Shown: positions 1 through 9,127, counted from the first letter of the stretch. The stretch is 64,000 nt of DNA from Oscillatoriaceae cyanobacterium Prado104 (GCA_025454405.1 JALOON010000060.1:47440-111439), one strand, 5' to 3'. Numbers and translations: made by a program. Notes: generated from the letters alone by a model not told the origin.

Positions 1-3000
1 GAGACACCGACTTAGTATACGGCGGCACCGGCGATGACGAAATGTCCGGCGGTGACGAAAAAGACACCCTCATCGGCGAAGCCGGCAACGACACTCTCAC
101 CGGCGATGCAGGCGACGACACCCTAGACTCCGGCCTCGGCGATGACTACCTCTACGGCGGCACCGACAAAGACACCCTCAATGCCGGCCTCGGCAACGAC
201 AACCTTTACGGCGGTGACGATACCGACATCCTCCTGGGCAAAGAAGGCGACGACAACCTGTTTGGCGAAGCGGGCGACGACACCCTCGATGCAGCCGAAG
301 GCAACGACAACCTCTACGGCGGCGACGGCAAAGACATCCTCGATGCCGGAATTGGCAACGACCAACTTTATGGAGGTCAAGACGATGACACTTTATCCGC
401 CCAAGCTGGCGATGATTACCTTTACGGCGAAGGTGGCGATGACATCCTCAACGCAGCAGAAGGCAGCGACAGTCTCTACGGCGGCGACGGCAAAGATATT
501 CTCGATGCGGGAATTGGCAACGATTATCTCTGGGGAGGTCAAGATGATGACACTTTATCCGCCCAAGCTGGCGATGATTACCTTTACGGCGAAAACGGCG
601 ATGACATCCTCAACGCAGCAGAAGGCAACGACAGTCTCTACGGCGGCGACGGCAAAGACATCCTCGATGCGGGAAGTGACAATGACTATCTGTGGGGAGG
701 TCAAGATGATGACACATTGTCCGCCCAAGCTGGGGATGATTACCTTTACGGCGAAAACGGCGATGACATTCTGAATGCAGCAGAAGGAAACGACAGTCTC
801 TACGGCGGCGACGGTAAAGACATCCTCGATGCCGGAAGTGACAACGACTATCTGTGGGGAGGTCAAGATGATGACACATTGTCCGCCCAAGCTGGCGACG
901 ACTACCTTTACGGCGAAAACGGCGATGACATCCTCGATGCCGGTACTGGCAACGACAGCCTCTACGGTGGCGACAACAAAGATACGCTGTTCGGGCAAGC
1001 TGGCAACGACTTGTTAGAAGGCGGTTTCGGCGATGATTCGCTGCTGGGAGGCGACGATAATGACACGCTTCTCGGTCAAGCTGACAGCGATACTCTCGAA
1101 GGTGGCGCGGGCAACGACATTCTCGAAGGCAATTCCGGGACTGACAAACTGTTCGGACAAACCGGCGATGACTCCCTCGACGGCGGTACGGAAAATGACA
1201 CCCTCGAAGGTGGCGACGGCAACGACTTGCTGGATGGCGGCGACAATAACGACAGTTTGTTCGGACAAGCCGGCAACGATACGGTTATCGGCAACCGCGG
1301 CGACGATATTGCTGACGGCGGTTTGGGCAACGATTTGCTGCAAGGTAATGAAGGGCGCGATCGAATTTTCGGTCAAGCGGGCCTGGATACGCTGTTCGGC
1401 GGTGGCGACGGCGACACTCTCTGGGGAGGCAATGACGCTGACATTTTGCAGGGAGAATCGGGCGGCGATACCCTGTTGGGCGGTTTCGGCGATGACACCC
1501 TCGACGGCGGCGAAGATAATGACAGCCTGTACGGTGAAGCGGGCGCGGATACTCTCGCAGGCGGCAGCGGCGATGACATGGTAGACGGCGGTACTGAAAA
1601 TGATACTCTCTCCGGCAACGACGGGCGCGATCGACTGTACGGCCGCCAGGGCAACGATCTGTTAGAAGGCAATGCCGACAACGACGAACTTTGGGGCGGC
1701 GACAACGACGATACGCTGTTCGGACAAACGGGAGATGACATTCTCCGAGGCGAATCCGGCAACGACAGTTTAGAAGGAGGCGAAGGGGTCGATCGAATTT
1801 TCGGTCAAACCGGCAAAGATACCCTCTCCGGCAGCGATGGCGACGACTACCTCGAAGGCGGCGCGGGCGATGATAGCATGACTGGGGGCGCAGGGGGCGA
1901 TCGAATTTTTGGCAACGACGGCAACGATATCGGTGAAGGCGACGGCGGCGACGACTACATCGACGGCGGGGCGAACGACGATACTTTGTCTGGGGGAGAA
2001 GGGGTCGATCGAATTTTCGGTCAATCCGGCAACGACAGCATCGCAGGCAACGATGACAGTGACTTCATCGACGCCGGAACCGGAAATGACCGCGTATTCG
2101 GCAACGACGGCGACGACGAACTCTACGGCCGCGAAGACCGAGATTTCATCGACGGCGGCCGCGACAACGACAAAATTTACGGCGGTGACAACACTGACAC
2201 CCTCCTCGGACAAACCGGAAACGACGATATTGACGGCGGTTCGGGCGATGACTCGATTTCCGGCGGCGACGGGGCCGACAACATTTGGGGTCAAGCAGGC
2301 AACGACTTCATCAACGCAAACGCTGGCGATGACTGCATTTGGGGCAACGAAGACGACGACACCATCCTCGGAGAAGCGGGCAGCGACAACATCGACGGCG
2401 GTTCCGGCTACGACAGCATCGACGGCGGCGCCGGCAACGACCAACTGATTGGCGGTACGGGCAACGACCAATTAATCGGAGGCGCGGGCAACGACACCGC
2501 TGACGGCGGCATCGACGACGACGAACTCTTAGGCGGGTCCGGCAACGACCAACTTGCGGGAAATCAAGGGCAAGACAGCATTTTCGGCGAAGTCGGAGAA
2601 GACACCCTCTACGGAGGCGACGAAACCGACTTGATGGACGGCGGCGCGAGTTCCGACTTAGTTTACGGCGATAGCGGCGACGACACGCTGACAGGCGATT
2701 CCGGCGACGACACCCTCGCAGGCGGCAGCGGCAACGACTTGATGGGCGGAGGCAACGGCGACGACTTGCTACTCGGCGAATGCGACGACGACACGATGCT
2801 GGGAGGCGCTGGCAAAGATACCCTCGACGGCGGTTGCGGCAACGACTTGCTAGCCGGGGAAGCTGGCAGCGACAGCCTCTACGGCAACGAAGGCGATGAC
2901 AGCATCGACGGCGGCAGCAGCAACGACACCCTGGCGGGCGGTAGCGGCAATGACTTGCTGGACGGCAGCAGCGGCAACGACAGCCTCGACGGCAACGAAG

Positions 3001-3863
3001 GCGAGGACAGCCTCTACGGCGGTTCGGGTAACAATGTGCTAAACGGCGGCAGCGGCGAAGATTACTTGTTTGGAGGCAGCAGTACCGATTTGTTCGTACT
3101 CTCACTAAGTGCGGGAACCGATAATATATTCAGCTTCCAGGCCGATCGAGATTACTTCGGACTCACCGGGAATCTCACTTTTGACCAACTGCAAATCGTC
3201 CAAGGCACGGACACTTATACTAACGATGCTTTGATTAGCATCGCGGAAAGTGGCGAACAACTAGCATGGTTGAAAGATTTTCAATTCGATCTAATCAACA
3301 GTTCTCACTTTGTTACTTACACCCCCGACGGCACGCTACCCGAAGCTTTCAACACTCCCTCAAATACCGATCCTTTAACGGGAGAACCTGTTGACAGCGA
3401 AGGTGTTGGTAGCGAAGCTGACGACTCTTTAACTGGCGGTATCGATGCTGGTTCGTTAGGTTCAACTACTGACTTTGCGCCTTCTCAAAACAGCACGACG
3501 GTTGAAGAATCTCCCTTCACTCTCGAAGGATTAACAACAGGTACTGAGGCGGGAATGCTAACAGCAACTGCTGGAAGTACAACTACCGATGATATCTTGC
3601 TTAACGGCGGTTCAATGCCGAACATGAGCTTTGAGGGTCAAGATGATGATGACATTTTGATCTACGACAACAATAACAGCTTGTTCGGCTCTGTTAGCAG
3701 CGCTCAAACTCAGCCAATTATTCCTTTGAACGGCACGACAGTTGATAGCGGGATTTCTCCAATAGCTAATACTGTTGGCGACAGCGACCTGTTAATTACT
3801 CCGGCTGCAAGTCCCAGCGATCCGCTAGCAAATAGCGATTTGACTGGCATTACTATTATGTAG
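1..3863 (+). CDS. RTX (haemolysin-type calcium-binding repeat) protein, 5' end outside the window
   Basis: The reading frame is open to the first base (frame of position 3), so the gene starts upstream; the first internal ATG is at 42. About 1,020 residues are almost uninterrupted nonapeptides of the GGxGxDxLx type, the calcium-binding parallel beta-roll of RTX proteins. Such proteins are usually exported by type I secretion, but no transporter gene is in the window. From about position 3090 the repeats stop and a roughly 250-residue C-terminal part follows (start LFVLSLSAGTDNIFSF), probably the non-repeat end that carries the secretion signal. No protease, lipase or adhesin domain is visible in this part, so the function (surface layer, motility glycoprotein, adhesin) cannot be decided. 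Four near-identical 162-bp units lie at 357-1004. A strong hairpin terminator follows the stop. Confidence 0.9.
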   Translation, partial: DTDLVYGGTGDDEMSGGDEKDTLIGEAGNDTLTGDAGDDTLDSGLGDDYLYGGTDKDTLNAGLGNDNLYGGDDTDILLGKEGDDNLFGEAGDDTLDAAEGNDNLYGGDGKDILDAGIGNDQLYGGQDDDTLSAQAGDDYLYGEGGDDILNAAEGSDSLYGGDGKDILDAGIGNDYLWGGQDDDTLSAQAGDDYLYGENGDDILNAAEGNDSLYGGDGKDILDAGSDNDYLWGGQDDDTLSAQAGDDYLYGENGDDILNAAEGNDSLYGGDGKDILDAGSDNDYLWGGQDDDTLSAQAGDDYLYGENGDDILDAGTGNDSLYGGDNKDTLFGQAGNDLLEGGFGDDSLLGGDDNDTLLGQADSDTLEGGAGNDILEGNSGTDKLFGQTGDDSLDGGTENDTLEGGDGNDLLDGGDNNDSLFGQAGNDTVIGNRGDDIADGGLGNDLLQGNEGRDRIFGQAGLDTLFGGGDGDTLWGGNDADILQGESGGDTLLGGFGDDTLDGGEDNDSLYGEAGADTLAGGSGDDMVDGGTENDTLSGNDGRDRLYGRQGNDLLEGNADNDELWGGDNDDTLFGQTGDDILRGESGNDSLEGGEGVDRIFGQTGKDTLSGSDGDDYLEGGAGDDSMTGGAGGDRIFGNDGNDIGEGDGGDDYIDGGANDDTLSGGEGVDRIFGQSGNDSIAGNDDSDFIDAGTGNDRVFGNDGDDELYGREDRDFIDGGRDNDKIYGGDNTDTLLGQTGNDDIDGGSGDDSISGGDGADNIWGQAGNDFINANAGDDCIWGNEDDDTILGEAGSDNIDGGSGYDSIDGGAGNDQLIGGTGNDQLIGGAGNDTADGGIDDDELLGGSGNDQLAGNQGQDSIFGEVGEDTLYGGDETDLMDGGASSDLVYGDSGDDTLTGDSGDDTLAGGSGNDLMGGGNGDDLLLGECDDDTMLGGAGKDTLDGGCGNDLLAGEAGSDSLYGNEGDDSIDGGSSNDTLAGGSGNDLLDGSSGNDSLDGNEGEDSLYGGSGNNVLNGGSGEDYLFGGSSTDLFVLSLSAGTDNIFSFQADRDYFGLTGNLTFDQLQIVQGTDTYTNDALISIAESGEQLAWLKDFQFDLINSSHFVTYTPDGTLPEAFNTPSNTDPLTGEPVDSEGVGSEADDSLTGGIDAGSLGSTTDFAPSQNSTTVEESPFTLEGLTTGTEAGMLTATAGSTTTDDILLNGGSMPNMSFEGQDDDDILIYDNNNSLFGSVSSAQTQPIIPLNGTTVDSGISPIANTVGDSDLLITPAASPSDPLANSDLTGITIM
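357..1004 (+). repeat. four tandem 162-bp units inside the RTX gene
   Basis: Units at 357-518, 519-680, 681-842 and 843-1004 each encode six nonapeptides (54 residues) in the same order, for example NDYLWGGQD then DDTLSAQAG then DDYLYGENG. Units 2 and 3 are almost identical in protein; the fourth diverges in its second half. This is higher-order tandem duplication on top of the 9-residue RTX period. Confidence 0.9.
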
Positions 3864-3884
3864 TAATTGTAGGTTTGGTTGAGG

Positions 3885-3976
3885 TAGGTTTGGTTGAGGG
3901 CGATCGAATACATTAAAAACCCGGTTTCTTGAAGAAACCGGGTTTTTTGCACTAAATTTGAGCCTCTCCTTGTCTG
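3885..3976. repeat. dispersed repeat family A, copy 1 (contains a terminator)
   Basis: The stretch from the word GGTTTGGTTGAGGGCGATCG through the AACCCGGTTT hairpin to the GAGCCTCTCCTTGTCTGAGG tail recurs at about 8241-8336 with a few changes. Its tail recurs again at 13172-13192. The 15-bp word TAGGTTTGGTTGAGG is itself doubled just before it. Confidence 0.75.
3916..3948 (+). terminator. intrinsic terminator after the RTX gene, probably bidirectional
   Basis: A perfect stem AACCCGGTTTCTT / AAGAAACCGGGTT with a one-base centre is followed by TTTTTT. On the other strand the stem is followed by TTTTTAA, so it could also stop transcripts from the right, although the convergent minus-strand gene ends about 45 bp further right. 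Confidence 0.8.
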
Positions 3977-3993
3977 AGGATCGATTTGTATCG

Positions 3994-5073
3994 CTATACC
4001 TTAATAAATTCAAAGTCCTTCGATGGTTTATCACCGGGGTTAAACAGCTCATTAAAAGAACCGTCTGGTTTAAGCGTAACGAGTAAACCACTCCACTTCG
4101 ATCGGAGCTTATCTCCATCACGGTAGAGCAGATGAAAGGAAGGCTTGGGCTGGCGACTCATTATTTCAGTCTGTGTTGCAGGCTTGAATTCAAGAAATGT
4201 AAGCAATATACTATCAGTATTGGGTCTTTCGATGCGATATATTCCAGCATCACGAACCAAATTTGTTGCATGGCTAAACGTAGATCCTGACTGCCTCTGC
4301 TCGATAAAATTTACGTTTGCGCCATTGATTGTTAGTCGAAATCGCTTCGTTGCATCGGTGCTTTCCCAAGTTCCATCAAGTGATTCACCGATATTTATCT
4401 TAATTGGAGAAGCACCTTCTACTGGGATTGTTGGATTACCGATAAGATTCCAGGGATCTTTTCCTGGGGCAGGTGAGATTTGGAAAACTTGATTAGGTGG
4501 GCTGCTCAAGTTTGTGGATAAATACATTTCGTAAGCGGGGAATGGATCAACCAATCCTTTTACTGTCACGCGCCCCATCATTAGTCCAGTGTCCACTTCC
4601 AAAAGAACCTTCAGATCCCAATCAATATCTGGTGATCCTGGCGCAAGAGGATTGTTTGCCTCTCCCCGCAAATTAAAAGTTAATACTCGTCCACCATTTG
4701 GTTCATTAGTTATTGAGACATCTTTGATGACAAGCCTTGATGAATCACCTACTGCTGATTCAGGCGACGAATCAGTTAAAGACTTAAACTTGAGTGTTGG
4801 ATCGCAACGCCGAGATGCAACACTTACTTGATTAGAAACAAGATCTACTAATATTTCGCAATACGCTCTAGCTGATGCCGTCTTTTCTGAGAGAAACGTG
4901 CGGTCATCGGTGTGAAAAAAACCTAATAGCCCTAGCGGGCCTGGTATGACTTTTTTCCCAGTATGCCCTGCTGCCGTAATCGTCTGCGAGAATTCTGTGC
5001 CATCTGAATTGAGTACAACTCCAGGAATAAACGCGCGGCACCACAAAGAAATTAACTTCAGTTGATCAGACAT
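3994..5073 (-). CDS. hypothetical protein (359 aa)
   Basis: I do not recognise the family. The start MSDQLKLISLW is chosen because GGAGG lies 8 nt before this ATG; a GTG five codons upstream (5088) would place the Shine-Dalgarno inside the gene. There is no signal peptide or membrane segment. The sequence looks globular and beta-rich (LTFNLRGEANNPLAPG, DWDLKVLLEVDTGLMMGRV), with a C-terminal part containing FHLLYRDGDKLRSKW. It is the 3'-most gene of the minus-strand accessory block, with the LRR/MACPF-like gene 92 bp upstream in the same direction, so the two could be co-transcribed. Its 3' end meets the RTX gene tail to tail. Confidence 0.6.
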   Translation of the reverse strand: MSDQLKLISLWCRAFIPGVVLNSDGTEFSQTITAAGHTGKKVIPGPLGLLGFFHTDDRTFLSEKTASARAYCEILVDLVSNQVSVASRRCDPTLKFKSLTDSSPESAVGDSSRLVIKDVSITNEPNGGRVLTFNLRGEANNPLAPGSPDIDWDLKVLLEVDTGLMMGRVTVKGLVDPFPAYEMYLSTNLSSPPNQVFQISPAPGKDPWNLIGNPTIPVEGASPIKINIGESLDGTWESTDATKRFRLTINGANVNFIEQRQSGSTFSHATNLVRDAGIYRIERPNTDSILLTFLEFKPATQTEIMSRQPKPSFHLLYRDGDKLRSKWSGLLVTLKPDGSFNELFNPGDKPSKDFEFIKV

Positions 5074-5165
5074 GGACACTTCCTCCACTTAGATAGTTGG
5101 GTGCATATAGATGATTAAGACTTCGACAATCGATAATATATAACAATTTATTGAAGCCTTACAAA

Positions 5166-7124
5166 TCAGTTATCTCTCTCAAATACATCAGCAAACTGAC
5201 AGATTTTTCCCTGCGGATCTGGTATTGGGCAAATTTTACTAACAAGTGGATTGCCCATGAGATTCAGATTTTTTAGATTTGTAAGAGATGCTAGTGAACT
5301 AACATCTGTGATTTTGTTATCCCAAAGAAAAAGATTTTCAAGATTTATAAGAAGTGCTAAAGGTTTTATATCCACAATATTGTTACCTCCAAGGGCAAGC
5401 AGCTTGAGGTTTTTAAGCTGTGATATAGGATTCAAATCATCAATTCTATTACCCTCAAGACTCAATAGTGCAAGATTATTGAGTTTCGATAATGGCTTTA
5501 AATTAGCAACTTGATTATTTGCTAGACCTAACCACTCAAGGTTCACTAGGGACTCTAAAGGTTTTAAATCAGTTATCTCATTGAAGGAGAGATCTAGCTT
5601 AGTAAGATTTGTCAAGGAAGCTAATGGATCTAGATCTGTAATTTTGCTGTTAAATGGTATGGAAAGTTCCTTAGACTGAGTTAGAACTTGTTCCACAACT
5701 GCGGATTTATCATCAACTTTATCAAAATCAACCACCTCTTTCCTGACTTTTTCACCCAGTGTGTTTAGCAACTGCTGTATTGATCTTCTGGTACTTGGCA
5801 AATCTTTAGTGTCATACCATTGAGCTAAACTTTCAGGGACAATCTCTAGCTTTAATTCGTCAACAGTTTTTAGCTTGCTATTAGTCTGAGCAACTTTTTC
5901 AACACATTCATCCAACTTTGTATAGCAAATGATGGCTGTTTCATAAATCAACTTAAGATTATCACTTATAATAATATCAATTTCTTCAATATTTGCTCTT
6001 TGGCTCTGTGATAAACGAATGGGACCAGTTAAAAGAGATCTAACTCTATTGCGATACTTTAAGTTGATTTCAAATTGTAGACTTAAATCCTCTCTAGCAG
6101 CTTTGATTGCATCGGAAATTATTGGTGGAGGTGATATGAGAGCTAGATTAGACCAAGGGTTTGTAATATAAGAAAGCTCCGCTGGACCGTTTGGGTTATT
6201 AGTGTTTCCAAAGTCACTATCAGGACGAATCTGTTGAGGAAATGCACTAGGATCTTGAGTGTCAGTTGCATAAAAAAGAGCATTATCTAAAACTTTAAGA
6301 CATGCACTTGGATTAGTCATTGAACAGACTAGAATTGCATGGACATTTTTTCCATCAGGTGATGTAACTTTTGCATCCGAACCTGTTCCGAAAATAGCGC
6401 TTACTCGTGAAATATCGCCGCCAATTTGATAAGCTTGTATAGTTATTGATGCTGTACTTCCAAATAACTTTGAAGCCTTTTCAAGTTCGCTTGAAACTGA
6501 GAAAGCTGGTCCTTTTACTTTGAACTGTAGATTAAATTCCTGCTTTTTCGATCTACTTGAGAATTCGATTTTGGCAGATATAAAAAGCGTAGCACCTAAA
6601 GTTACTTGTTCTACGTATTCATGACCGCATACTTTTACCCAATTTTCACCAACAAAATTGTTGTCAGTGCTAAACCCTTTTGCAGCTTCTCCAACTGCCG
6701 TTAGTCCTGTATATTTGAGCTTTCTGTTCTTGAATCTATATTGAGCAGAGTACACCGTAACCTCTGAGTAGTTATTAGCAGAGGCTTCTGAGGCAAACCT
6801 CGCACTCATACTTCCTTTATATAGACCATATCGAGCACTAGCACCAATTGAAAATCCAAGAGAGTCTGCTGTTTCTGTTGCAGATAAACTGCGAGAAAAA
6901 ACAACACTTGACTCTTGTGCGCCTACAAACTCTACTGTGCCAGTAACACATTCGCCAACAAAACTTTCTTCCTCTGAGTTGTATCCTTCTCCTAGTAAGG
7001 CTTTATTGGCTTGACTAGCGGATGGAATTTCCATAAGTTGATCTAGACTACAATAAACTACTTTGAAATATACTCTTCTGACAACATCATCAAGGCTAGT
7101 ACCTTGACCACAAACTTGCAGCAT
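5166..7124 (-). CDS. leucine-rich-repeat protein with a MACPF-like N-terminal region
   Basis: A 652-residue protein if the ATG at 7124 (MLQVCGQGTS) is used; a TTG five codons earlier (7139) is possible and neither has a clear ribosome-binding site. Residues 60-260 show the serine/threonine-rich amphipathic strands and a GHEYVEQVTLGATLF motif resembling the MACPF/CDC signature (aromatic-G-T/S-H-Y then a glycine pair), followed by TIQAYQIGGD. The middle (about 330-470) is helical. The last 160 residues are six or seven 22-residue leucine-rich repeats of the internalin type (LTKLDLSFNEITDLKPL, LALLSLEGNRIDDLNPI). No signal peptide is visible. The family points to a pore-forming or recognition protein; the MACPF assignment is an inference from motif shape, while the LRRs are certain. 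Confidence 0.65.
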   Translation of the reverse strand: MLQVCGQGTSLDDVVRRVYFKVVYCSLDQLMEIPSASQANKALLGEGYNSEEESFVGECVTGTVEFVGAQESSVVFSRSLSATETADSLGFSIGASARYGLYKGSMSARFASEASANNYSEVTVYSAQYRFKNRKLKYTGLTAVGEAAKGFSTDNNFVGENWVKVCGHEYVEQVTLGATLFISAKIEFSSRSKKQEFNLQFKVKGPAFSVSSELEKASKLFGSTASITIQAYQIGGDISRVSAIFGTGSDAKVTSPDGKNVHAILVCSMTNPSACLKVLDNALFYATDTQDPSAFPQQIRPDSDFGNTNNPNGPAELSYITNPWSNLALISPPPIISDAIKAAREDLSLQFEINLKYRNRVRSLLTGPIRLSQSQRANIEEIDIIISDNLKLIYETAIICYTKLDECVEKVAQTNSKLKTVDELKLEIVPESLAQWYDTKDLPSTRRSIQQLLNTLGEKVRKEVVDFDKVDDKSAVVEQVLTQSKELSIPFNSKITDLDPLASLTNLTKLDLSFNEITDLKPLESLVNLEWLGLANNQVANLKPLSKLNNLALLSLEGNRIDDLNPISQLKNLKLLALGGNNIVDIKPLALLINLENLFLWDNKITDVSSLASLTNLKNLNLMGNPLVSKICPIPDPQGKICQFADVFERDN

Positions 7125-7469
7125 AACGATCGAGTTCAACTGCGCGCGTTAGCGAAGCACTCGTTGCAGGATCGCCTCTCAACGAAGCTAACAATCTTAA
7201 ATTCGCGTCAGTTGCAACGACTAGATTTATCGAAGCATCCCATACAAGAAACCCCGAGCTTTTGCCGATCGATCGCCCTACTGTCGATAAATCTTATAAT
7301 TGTCCCGCAGTTGGAGCATAATACTGTTTCCGATCGACCGATCCGGAACATCTGCAGTTTAATTTGGAACATTCCCAACAGCTTGTTGTCTGCCTTAACT
7401 CAAAGAATAAACCACCCCGATCGCCCTGTCGGTGAGAAAAAGTGACGCGATTTTATAAACTTACGTAAA
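7125..7469. other. intergenic stretch with dispersed repeat B, copy 1
   Basis: No gene is seen. It holds a palindromic piece at about 7148-7193 (GTTAGCGAAGCACTCGTTG against CAACGAAGCTAAC) and, at 7381-7484, the first copy of dispersed repeat B (CAAAGAATAAACCACCCCG through TTACGTAAATTAGCTCGATC). The repeat supplies the last codons and stop of the Phd-like antitoxin gene. Confidence 0.6.
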
Positions 7470-7745
7470 TTAGCTCGATCGATTAGACTTGTTCAACCCC
7501 AGTCTGCGACGCATTTCCTCACTGGAAACTCCGCCTTCAGAGCGTCGCTTTGCCCGCGATTGCTCAATCAACTCAATGAACTTTGGATTGGTACTCAGCG
7601 AAATTGTCTCGATGTCAACATTTTCAAGCGTGACTAATGCTGCAATAGGTTGACCGTTGCTGGTTATAATGACTGGCTCCTGGGCCAGACCTGAAGCATA
7701 CTTGGCTAATGTTTCGGTTGCCTCTGCAATTTCAACAATCTTCAT
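7470..7745 (-). CDS. Phd/YefM-family antitoxin
   Basis: A 91-residue protein beginning MKIVEIAEATETLAKYA with the central ITSNGQPIAALVTLE strand that typifies the Phd/YefM DNA-binding fold. The acidic or flexible C-terminus would bind the toxin. It lies downstream of the RelE/ParE-like toxin gene and overlaps it by 4 bp (ATGA), so the order is toxin first, which is unusual for this family but common in RelE/HigB-like pairs of cyanobacteria. Family members bind their own promoter with the toxin and repress it. The last residues NKSNRSS are encoded by a dispersed repeat, so the original C-terminus may have been replaced. Confidence 0.85.
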   Translation of the reverse strand: MKIVEIAEATETLAKYASGLAQEPVIITSNGQPIAALVTLENVDIETISLSTNPKFIELIEQSRAKRRSEGGVSSEEMRRRLGLNKSNRSS

Positions 7746-8041
7746 AGGTCGTAAATCTCTCCTGCAATGCGGACTCGATCGCGCTCTTTGATCCCGACTG
7801 CGTTGATGTATACAACTGTCTCAGGCTCTTCCTCTACATCATAGTAGACGCGCAAATCGCCAATGCGAAGTTCCCAAGGGGCAAGTGGATTGGGACGCAT
7901 AGGCTTACGGTTTTTCGTCTCGACTGTTGGCTGATACATAAGCTGCTCATCAACAGTGTCTAAAACGATCGCCTGCTGTCGGGCTGTAAGGCTTCTCAAG
8001 TGTGCCTCTGATTCAGGTGAGTATTCAATGCGGTAAGCCAA
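7742..8041 (-). CDS. RelE/ParE-superfamily toxin
   Basis: A 99-residue protein, MAYRIEYSPESEAHLRSL, with the two N-terminal helices and the strand RIGDLRVYYDVEEEPETVVY typical of RelE/ParE toxins. In RelE proteins this fold cleaves mRNA in the ribosome; in ParE it inhibits gyrase, and the sequence does not decide between them. The start codon is TTG at 8041; homologous toxins begin at this point (xYRIEYSPE) and there is no ATG nearby. It overlaps the Phd-like antitoxin by 4 bp. Confidence 0.85.
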   Translation of the reverse strand: MAYRIEYSPESEAHLRSLTARQQAIVLDTVDEQLMYQPTVETKNRKPMRPNPLAPWELRIGDLRVYYDVEEEPETVVYINAVGIKERDRVRIAGEIYDL

Positions 8042-8135
8042 TTTACCAAGATTTCCGAAACAAACACAAATAGCTTAACCTGGAGTGGTCAAATAAAGCT
8101 GAACCTAATAGCTTGCAAAGATCTCGTGTTCAATC

Positions 8136-8204
8136 CCGATCGCCCTGTCGGTGAGAAAAAGTCACCTGATTTTATAAACTTACGTAAATTAGTTCGATCG
8201 ATTT
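8136..8204. repeat. dispersed repeat B, copy 2
   Basis: CCCGATCGCCCTGTCGGTGA, AAAAAGT and TTTTATAAACTTACGTAAAT follow in the same order as at 7381-7484. A third copy lies at 12431-12513 (lacking the GGTGAGAAAAAGTGAC part) and a partial one at 11936-11982. Confidence 0.75.
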
Positions 8205-8271
8205 GAGAGTTGAGATTGCTTCTATTAGCTTTTTTATTATTGTAGGTTTGGTTGAGGGCGATCGAATACAT

Positions 8272-8307
8272 TAAAAACCCGGTTTCGCCGAAGTTACCGG
8301 GTTTTTT
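8272..8307. terminator. hairpin terminator inside dispersed repeat A, copy 2
   Basis: Stem AACCCGGT / ACCGGGTT with the loop TTCGCCGAAGTT, followed by TTTTTT on the plus strand and by TTTTTAA on the minus strand. The repeat copy spans about 8241-8336 and matches 3885-3976 apart from the loop half of the stem. Confidence 0.6.
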
Positions 8308-8382
8308 GCAGTAATTTTGAGCATCTCCTCGTCTATCGCACCCCAATGACAATTTTCGACTGTATCCCAACCAATAACTAGC

Positions 8383-8474
8383 GGACTAACGACCCCGTTC
8401 ACCCGCCGCGAGTAACCTCTCGAATTCAACGAAAAGACTCTGTACGGTCGTTGTACAACGAGATTGTTAGGTAG
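8383..8474 (-). other. integron attC-like site (degenerate), after vapC
   Basis: Read on the minus strand, it starts with ACCTAAC (the R'' consensus RYYYAAC), continues AATCTCGTTGTACAACGACC and ends GGTGAACGGGGTCGTTAGTC, with GTTAG as R'. The two arms pair imperfectly (CTAACAATCTCGTT against CTAACGACCCCGTT) and one arm carries an extra G after GTT. It is about 90 bp long and begins 3 bp past the vapC stop, the normal place for a cassette attC. It is weaker than the site at 10199-10289. Confidence 0.5.
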
Positions 8475-8476
8475 CT

Positions 8477-8869
8477 TTACGGCTGAGATTCGACATATGG
8501 ATACTCCCGAATTTTCCTGTCTACTGTAACAATTGGGCAATTGTGAACTCTGGCTGTCGCAACAATGATTTGATCGGCAGGATCTCGATGAAAATCTCCA
8601 GGTAACTGAGTTGATTCTACGCAAATACGTGGTGTTAGCTCTAGAAAATTGATACCTGGATAAGCCAAAGCTTCATCTAACCACTCATCTACAGAACTTG
8701 GTAGGGTAAGCCGACCATATTCAACTAATTTGGCAACTTCCCAGCAAGAAATCGCACTGATTCCCAGCCCTTGTGATTCTTGTTCTTGAACGTATTCATA
8801 GTATTCGTGGGTAAGATTCTCATCTCCATGTACCCACCAGATCCAAATGTGAGTATCCAGTACGATCAT
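8477..8869 (-). CDS. VapC-family PIN-domain ribonuclease toxin
   Basis: A 130-residue PIN protein. MIVLDTHIWIW carries the first catalytic Asp, SAISCWEVAKL the Glu, and HRDPADQIIVATA the second Asp pair, followed by ILVTVDRKI-type strand TVDRKIREYP. PIN toxins cleave structured RNA such as initiator tRNA using magnesium. The ATG at 8869 is preferred over an upstream in-frame start (8884) because it overlaps the antitoxin stop as ATGA, and homologues start with MxxLDTH. It forms an operon with the upstream 71-residue antitoxin. An attC-like palindrome follows its stop. Confidence 0.9.
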   Translation of the reverse strand: MIVLDTHIWIWWVHGDENLTHEYYEYVQEQESQGLGISAISCWEVAKLVEYGRLTLPSSVDEWLDEALAYPGINFLELTPRICVESTQLPGDFHRDPADQIIVATARVHNCPIVTVDRKIREYPYVESQP

Positions 8870-9081
8870 AGCGAAACTTCCCAATCATCTTGAGCCACAG
8901 GTTCAGTAGGATCGGTATATTGAATTATGGTTCCACGAAGAGAATACCGGTTTTGTCTAGATTCTCTACGTGAGCGAGACAAAATAATCACCTCAACCTG
9001 TTCGCCAGAATGAAATGGTAAATTCTCTAACGTTAGTGTTTTGTCCTGATTGATGGTTGTTTCAATACGATGTACTAGCAT
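8866..9081 (-). CDS. small antitoxin partner of VapC
   Basis: A 71-residue protein beginning MLVHRIETTINQDKTLTLENLPF, followed by SGEQVEVIIL and a basic stretch (SRSRRESRQNRYSLRG). The pattern of a beta-rich N-terminus and short toxin-binding tail is common for cyanobacterial VapB-like antitoxins encoded just before PIN toxins. Its stop overlaps the vapC ATG. Family known to autorepress the operon together with the toxin; no operator was identified. Confidence 0.75.
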   Translation of the reverse strand: MLVHRIETTINQDKTLTLENLPFHSGEQVEVIILSRSRRESRQNRYSLRGTIIQYTDPTEPVAQDDWEVSL

Positions 9082-9127
9082 GATTTGAAACCCTATAGAG
9101 GCTTACAGCAACATTATAAGGTGTGAG

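Noticed and set aside
123..3105. Several long minus-strand or alternative-frame readings inside the RTX gene
   Set aside because: They are mirror images of a highly repetitive coding sequence and show only valine/arginine-rich low-complexity protein.
7148..7193. Palindrome GTTAGCGAAG...CTAAC as a third attC site
   Set aside because: The core boxes point the wrong way (GTTAG first, CTAAC last) and the length of about 45 bp is too short.
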